Assembly (NCBI GenBank): GCA_004557975.1
Contig: SFEV01000025.1
Span: forward strand, 1 to 54,591
From: Lachnospiraceae bacterium
Lineage (GTDB): Bacteria > Bacillota > Clostridia > Lachnospirales > Lachnospiraceae
Length of the DNA: 54,591 nucleotides
Reading direction: 5' to 3'
Below the pieces are notes generated by a model. The model did no database searches and was not told where the DNA came from. It saw only the letters and a list, made by a program, of their open reading frames with translations. This document shows, piece after piece, positions 50,518 to 54,591 of the stretch (positions within the stretch are counted from its first letter, which is position 1; every line of letters starts with the position of its first letter). The translations under genes were made by a program, and so were the position numbers.

Positions 50518-51894
50518 ATGGAAGCTGCAAAGGATGTAAAGCAGGTAAATACGAAAAAAATGACGGAGGGAAGCCCATGGAAGCTGATCCTCCTTTTTGC
50601 GCTTCCCTTGATGGCTGGAAACGTATTTCAGCAGCTGTATACGGTCGTGGATACTGCTGTTGTGGGAAAGGTGCTGGGCGTGGAGGCGCTGGCAGCTCTT
50701 GGGGCAGTGGACTGGCTGAGCTGGATGATGCTCGGTATTATCCAGGGCTTTACTCAGGGCTTTGCCATCCGGATGGCGCAGAAGTTCGGCTCAGGAGAGG
50801 AGAAGATGCTGCGTCAGGCAGTCACAAATGCCGTATTTCTCTCAGTTCTTTGTGCCATCCTGCTGACATCAGGAGGCGAGCTGCTTTTGGAGACAATACT
50901 GTCTGTGCTGAAGACTCCGGAAGAAATCCGACCGATTTCCGTATCCTATCTGCGTATCATATTCGCAGGACTTCCGGTAGTGACAGCGTACAATCTGGCA
51001 GCCTCCATTCTGCGGGCGCTCGGCAACGGCAAGACACCGCTGACGGCAATGATTGTGGCGTCGCTGACAAATATTGTCCTCGACATTCTGTTTGTCATGG
51101 GCTTTGGATGGGGCGTGGAGGGAGCTGCTGCTGCGACGATCATTGCCCAGTGCTGTTCGGCAGCTTACTGCTTTGCACATATCCGGAAAATCCCGGTTCT
51201 TCACATGACGGGGGAGGACTGGAGGCTGGAGCGGCAGCTTTGCGTGACGCTGATGAAGCTGGGTGTGCCGATGGCGTTTCAGAACACAATTATTTCCGTG
51301 GGAGGCATGATTGTACAGTCAATTGTCAATGGCTTCGGAGTCACTTTCCTCGCCGGATATACGGCGACAAACAAGCTGTACGGAATGCTTGAGGTGGCTG
51401 CCACCTCCTACGGCTTTGCCATGACGACGTACGCGGGGCAGAATCTCGGCGCAGGAAAGATTCAGAGAATTTCAAAAGGGATAAGGGCGGGCCTTGTGAT
51501 TGCCATGATCACTTCCGCCGTAATTACAGTTTTTATGATTCTGTCCGGCAGATGGATTCTCTCCTGCTTTATTTCCATGGATGCCGGTCAGGGCGGTGAG
51601 GCGCTTGCTGTCGCATACCAGTACCTGTTTCTCATGGCCTGCTGGCTTCCGGTGCTCTATGTGCTGCACATTACGAGAAGTTGCATTCAGGGTCTCGGGA
51701 ATACGGTGCTGCCCATGGTATCCGGTGTGGCGGAATTTGTGATGCGCACAGGATCGGCCATGCTGCTTCCAGGCATTTTCGGAGGAAAAGGTGTCATGTA
51801 CGCTGAGATACTGGCGTGGATCGGTGCCGATCTGATCCTGGTGCCAAGCTACTTTTTTGTGATGAGAAGGGTACGGAATCAGAGAAAGGTGTAA
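50518..51894 (+). CDS. MATE family efflux transporter
   Basis: A cation-coupled multidrug or metabolite exporter with 12 helices in 458 residues. Typical features are GSPWKLILLFALPLMAGNVFQQLYTVVDTAVVGKVLG (helix 1, given here only as family pattern split GSPWKLILLFALP / VVDTAVVGKVLG), the repeat-half start LMKLGVPMAFQNTI and GYTATNKLYGM. ATG 50518 follows GGGAGAGG; an upstream in-frame TTG at 50488 is less likely. It has its own promoter. Substrate not predictable. Confidence 0.93.
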   Translation: MEAAKDVKQVNTKKMTEGSPWKLILLFALPLMAGNVFQQLYTVVDTAVVGKVLGVEALAALGAVDWLSWMMLGIIQGFTQGFAIRMAQKFGSGEEKMLRQAVTNAVFLSVLCAILLTSGGELLLETILSVLKTPEEIRPISVSYLRIIFAGLPVVTAYNLAASILRALGNGKTPLTAMIVASLTNIVLDILFVMGFGWGVEGAAAATIIAQCCSAAYCFAHIRKIPVLHMTGEDWRLERQLCVTLMKLGVPMAFQNTIISVGGMIVQSIVNGFGVTFLAGYTATNKLYGMLEVAATSYGFAMTTYAGQNLGAGKIQRISKGIRAGLVIAMITSAVITVFMILSGRWILSCFISMDAGQGGEALAVAYQYLFLMACWLPVLYVLHITRSCIQGLGNTVLPMVSGVAEFVMRTGSAMLLPGIFGGKGVMYAEILAWIGADLILVPSYFFVMRRVRNQRKV

Positions 51895-52040
51895 CTGTGA
51901 AGGTGCTGAACGGGTACAGAGAGACGGATATTCCGGAAAATTGACTCAGATGGCAGAAGACAGAAACAAAACAGAGTGGTATTATGTAACAGAACATATC
52001 GAAAAATATTATACATTTGGATTCAAGGGAGGAAATGGTG

Positions 52041-53057
52041 ATGAATTATCAGGAGGTACTGGCGCATGCAAAGGAGTGCATCGGAGCATACTGCAAAGCC
52101 TGCAGCACCTGCAATGGAAAGGCGTGCAGAAATCAGATTCCGGGTCCGGGGGCAAAGGGTGTCGGAGATACAGCGATCCGCAATTACGATAAATGGCAGG
52201 AGATCCGCGTCAATATGGACACGATCTGCGAGAATGCAGGGGTGGATACGTCGGTGGAACTGTTCGGGCAGACGTTTCGTTATCCGTTTTTTGCAGGACC
52301 GGTGGGTGCTGTGAATCTTCATTATGGAGATAAATATAACGATATGTCTTACAATGATATTCTTGTAAAGAGCTGTAAAGAAAACGGCATTGCCGCATTT
52401 ACCGGGGACGGTGTGAATCCGGCAGTGATGCAGGGTGCATGTCAGGCGATCCGGGCAGCAGGCGGCGTCGGCGTACCGACGGTGAAGCCATGGAATATTG
52501 ACACGGTGCGCGAGAAGCTTGCGCTGTGCAGGGAAGCGGGAAGCTTTGCTGTGGCAATGGATATCGATGCGGCAGGACTGCCGTTTCTGAAAAATATGAC
52601 TCCTCCGGCAGGCAGCAAGACGGTGGAAGAACTTGCTGAGATTGTGAAGCTGGCAGGGGTACCGTTCATCGTAAAAGGAATTATGACGGTAAAGGGTGCG
52701 CTGAAGGCAAAGGAAGCAGGTGCATCAGCCATCGTGGTCAGCAATCACGGAGGCCGTGTTCTTGACCAGTGTCCGGCAACGGCAGAGGTGCTGCCGGAGA
52801 TTGTGGATGCTCTCGACGGCAGCGGAATGAAGATCCTGGTGGACGGCGGTATCCGAAGCGGAACAGACGTATTCAAAGCGCTGGCAGTCGGAGCCGATGC
52901 AGTACTGATCTGCCGCCCGTTTGTGCCGGCACTGTACGGTGCTGCAGAGGAGGGCGTGAAGCTCTATATTGAAAAAATCGGAGCGGAGCTTGCGGACACA
53001 ATGACCATGTGCGGAGCAAAGGACATCGCTTCCATCACGAGAGATATGATTTTTTAA
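52041..53057 (+). CDS. FMN-dependent alpha-hydroxy-acid dehydrogenase with Cys-rich N-terminus
   Basis: A flavoenzyme of the lactate/glycolate oxidase superfamily, cytoplasmic. ATG 52041 lies eight bases after GGGAGG, giving 338 residues in a TIM-barrel pattern: FFAGPVGAVNLHYG near the FMN, KGIMTVKGA, the catalytic VVSNHGGRVLDQ, and the phosphate-binding VDGGIRSGTDVFKALAVGADAV. Unusual is an N-terminal cluster of five Cys (13, 18, 21, 24, 29) in ECIGAYCKACSTCNGKACRN, which could hold a metal or Fe-S cluster. In an anaerobe it is probably a dehydrogenase passing electrons to a protein carrier, not an oxidase. The substrate is unknown. Confidence 0.9.
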   Translation: MNYQEVLAHAKECIGAYCKACSTCNGKACRNQIPGPGAKGVGDTAIRNYDKWQEIRVNMDTICENAGVDTSVELFGQTFRYPFFAGPVGAVNLHYGDKYNDMSYNDILVKSCKENGIAAFTGDGVNPAVMQGACQAIRAAGGVGVPTVKPWNIDTVREKLALCREAGSFAVAMDIDAAGLPFLKNMTPPAGSKTVEELAEIVKLAGVPFIVKGIMTVKGALKAKEAGASAIVVSNHGGRVLDQCPATAEVLPEIVDALDGSGMKILVDGGIRSGTDVFKALAVGADAVLICRPFVPALYGAAEEGVKLYIEKIGAELADTMTMCGAKDIASITRDMIF

Positions 53058-53113
53058 CCGAAGCAGTTATTCGGTTATGAGCAAGTAGAGAAGCGGATTG
53101 CGAATATCCGCTT
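53056..53113 (+). other. Two small hairpins after the FMN enzyme gene
   Basis: AACCGAA / TTCGGTT (53056-53076) and AAGCGGAT / ATCCGCTT (53091-53113) form stems without a T-run. They may slow transcription or protect the mRNA; a terminator is not certain. Confidence 0.4.
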
Positions 53114-53191
53114 GACCCGAAGAAACAGAGGGAAGAGTACAGAACAGCGGGTGGGGGCATGCAAACCGGCCTACGGGAAAGGAGGGCTTCT

Positions 53192-54370
53192 GTGAAATAC
53201 AGAATGGACAAATACGGCAATCGTCTTTCAATTCTCGGCTATGGATGTATGCGATTCACGAAAAAGGGCTCTGAGATTGATATCGACAAGGCGGAGGAGG
53301 AGCTGATGTACGCCATCAGCCATGGCGTCAATTATCTGGATACAGCCTATGTCTATCCGGGAAATGAGGAGGCAGTAGGGACAATCCTTGCCAGAAACGG
53401 CTGCAGAAGTGATATTTACCTTGCGACAAAGCTGCCCCATTATCTGATCCGCTCGTCTGCAGGTATAGAGAAAAAGTTTCAGGAACAGCTTCACAGGCTG
53501 CAGACGGATTACATTGATTATTATCTGATGCACATGCTCAACGACGTAAAGACGTGGGAGAAGCTGGTATCGCTTGGCATTAAAGAGTGGATCAGGGACA
53601 AGAAAGCCTCCGGGCAGATCAGGAATATCGGTTTTTCCTACCATGGAAATACAGAAAATTTTAAAAAACTGCTGGACGTGTATGACTGGGATTTCTGCCA
53701 GATTCAGTACAACTACCTTGACGAGTATTCTCAGGCCGGACGGCCTGGTCTTGAATACGCCGGAGAAAAGGGCATTCCGGTCATCATTATGGAACCGCTT
53801 CGCGGCGGAAGGCTTGTCAACAATCTTCCTCAGGAGGCGAAACGTCTGATCGGGCAGTCCGGCACATCCGGGACACCTGCAGAGCTGGCATTCCGCTGGC
53901 TGTGGGATCAGCCTCAGGTGACGTGTGTGCTTTCCGGTATGAATTCCATGGAGATGGTGAAGGAAAATCTCCGTCTTGCCGATGGAGCAGAGGCAGGAAG
54001 CTTCACAAAGCAGGAGCAGGATCTGGTAGAGCAGATCCGTCAGGAAATCAAGAAGACCATGAAAGTGGGATGCACCGGATGCGGATACTGTATGCCGTGT
54101 CCGAACCGGGTAGATATCCCGATGACGTTCCACTGCTACAATGTCAAATATTCCGAGGGGAAAAAGTCAGGCACCTGGGAATATATACAGTCCACCGCCA
54201 TGCGCCGTGAGACTACCAGTGCCTCCCAGTGCATTGGATGCGGAAAATGTGAAAAACACTGTCCCCAGGGGATTTTGATCCGGGAAAAGCTGAAAGAAGC
54301 GGCAAGGGAGCTGGAAACACCGAAGTATAAGGTGATTCGCTGGGCGGTAAAGACTTTCCGGATTTATTAA
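53192..54370 (+). CDS. Aldo/keto reductase with C-terminal ferredoxin-like domain
   Basis: A cytoplasmic oxidoreductase of 392 residues. GTG 53192 lies six bases after AAAGGAGG and is preferred over ATG 53204. The AKR barrel occupies about 1-280, with GYGCMRF, the catalytic Asp-Tyr of DTAYVYPGNEE, the Lys in ATKLPHY and the HML position of the usual His. Two Cys clusters follow: CTGCGYCMPCP (294-303) and CIGCGKCEKHCPQG (347-357), the second a classic 4Fe-4S motif. Such fusions are common in anaerobes and suggest electron transfer to or from ferredoxin. It follows the FMN enzyme by 134 bases. Confidence 0.92.
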   Translation: MKYRMDKYGNRLSILGYGCMRFTKKGSEIDIDKAEEELMYAISHGVNYLDTAYVYPGNEEAVGTILARNGCRSDIYLATKLPHYLIRSSAGIEKKFQEQLHRLQTDYIDYYLMHMLNDVKTWEKLVSLGIKEWIRDKKASGQIRNIGFSYHGNTENFKKLLDVYDWDFCQIQYNYLDEYSQAGRPGLEYAGEKGIPVIIMEPLRGGRLVNNLPQEAKRLIGQSGTSGTPAELAFRWLWDQPQVTCVLSGMNSMEMVKENLRLADGAEAGSFTKQEQDLVEQIRQEIKKTMKVGCTGCGYCMPCPNRVDIPMTFHCYNVKYSEGKKSGTWEYIQSTAMRRETTSASQCIGCGKCEKHCPQGILIREKLKEAARELETPKYKVIRWAVKTFRIY

Positions 54371-54591
54371 CTGCATGTATTTGTTCGTTACCTTCACAGA
54401 TACGATTCGCAAACTCATGAAAATTGGCTGCGCTGATGGGGTGCTCACACCTGATTCAGAGGATAAAAGACGGAGACAGTCTGAGATGGAGGAAGTTTGA
54501 AACAAATAAGTAGAAGACAGCCAAGAAATAAAGGGCATAGCGAACAAACCATCTTTCGGTGGCTTAAAAATTAAATATTGATACAGCACCT
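54371..54591. other. Gene-free end of the window
   Basis: Only a 41-codon open frame (54375-54500) without a ribosome site is seen, plus a small ACCATC/GGTGG hairpin near 54550. I recognise nothing here and do not call a gene. Confidence 0.5.

Noticed and set aside
51941..52192. 83-codon open frame before the FMN enzyme
   Set aside because: It overlaps the well-supported start of the FMN enzyme in another frame and has no motif.
54375..54500. 41-codon open frame at the end of the window
   Set aside because: No ribosome site and no recognisable similarity; it may be chance.

Overview
The window looks like a piece of the chromosome of an anaerobic, low-to-mid GC Clostridia, most likely a Lachnospiraceae gut-type species. 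The signs are strong AGGAGG ribosome binding sites, consensus TTGACA/TATAAT promoters, a tRNA gene without an encoded CCA end, a class 1B (PyrK/PyrD) dihydroorotate dehydrogenase, a cdaA-cdaR c-di-AMP locus, and Firmicutes families such as YtrA-type GntR, RecD2, ClpC and permuted GH3. No phage, transposase, CRISPR or integrase was seen. Almost all genes lie on the + strand; the exceptions are an L,D-transpeptidase and a ROK regulator.

Layout. 1-5.2 kb: uvrB and uvrA (nucleotide excision repair); UvrA has an unusual N-terminal extension built on a 15-bp minisatellite. 5.7-12.4 kb: mreB, recD2, comF, then cdaA-cdaR and an HPr-like gene. 12.5-16.8 kb: a repeat-rich secreted L,D-transpeptidase (- strand), divergent from a polyprenyl glycosylphosphotransferase and a family 2 glycosyltransferase. 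16.9-20.3 kb: pyrF-pyrK-pyrD plus a DJ-1/PfpI gene. 20.4-23.6 kb: a ROK regulator divergent from an SDR and a zinc alcohol dehydrogenase, probably for polyol or sugar oxidation. 23.8-27.6 kb: pyrE followed by a 50-residue membrane protein, a VanZ-like protein, a small membrane protein and a long M29 aminopeptidase. 27.7-29.6 kb: a YtrA-like GntR/ABC cassette. 29.7-34.7 kb: purE-purM-purN-purD and a membrane protein with a cadherin-like domain and a 36-bp tandem repeat. 34.8-39.5 kb: GntR-clpC-conserved protein-radA, with radA broken by a deletion. 39.7 kb: tRNA-Trp. 39.9-45.8 kb: an oppBCDFA peptide importer. 45.9-54.4 kb: Xaa-Pro aminopeptidase, GH3 beta-glucosidase, MATE exporter, FMN alpha-hydroxy-acid dehydrogenase and a ferredoxin-like aldo/keto reductase.

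How the genes fit together. Peptide import (Opp) stands beside an Xaa-Pro aminopeptidase, and a second aminopeptidase (M29) lies elsewhere, which fits peptide use as a nutrient. Pyrimidine (pyrF/K/D and pyrE) and purine (purE/M/N/D) genes form separate transcription units with their own sigma-A type promoters. Envelope genes (mreB, cdaA/R, L,D-transpeptidase, glycosyltransferases) cluster in the first third.

Most striking observations. (1) The OppA-like binding protein appears circularly permuted: the segment that normally forms the C-terminus lies just after the signal peptide, and the protein stops exactly where that segment would begin. It also lacks a lipobox. (2) radA has lost roughly 20 codons between its Walker A and Walker B regions and is frameshifted. 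(3) clpC is coupled to a GntR regulator, with a perfect inverted repeat over the promoter, in the place where ctsR-mcsAB would be expected. The rest of the window is largely housekeeping, and no complete new multi-gene system is evident.
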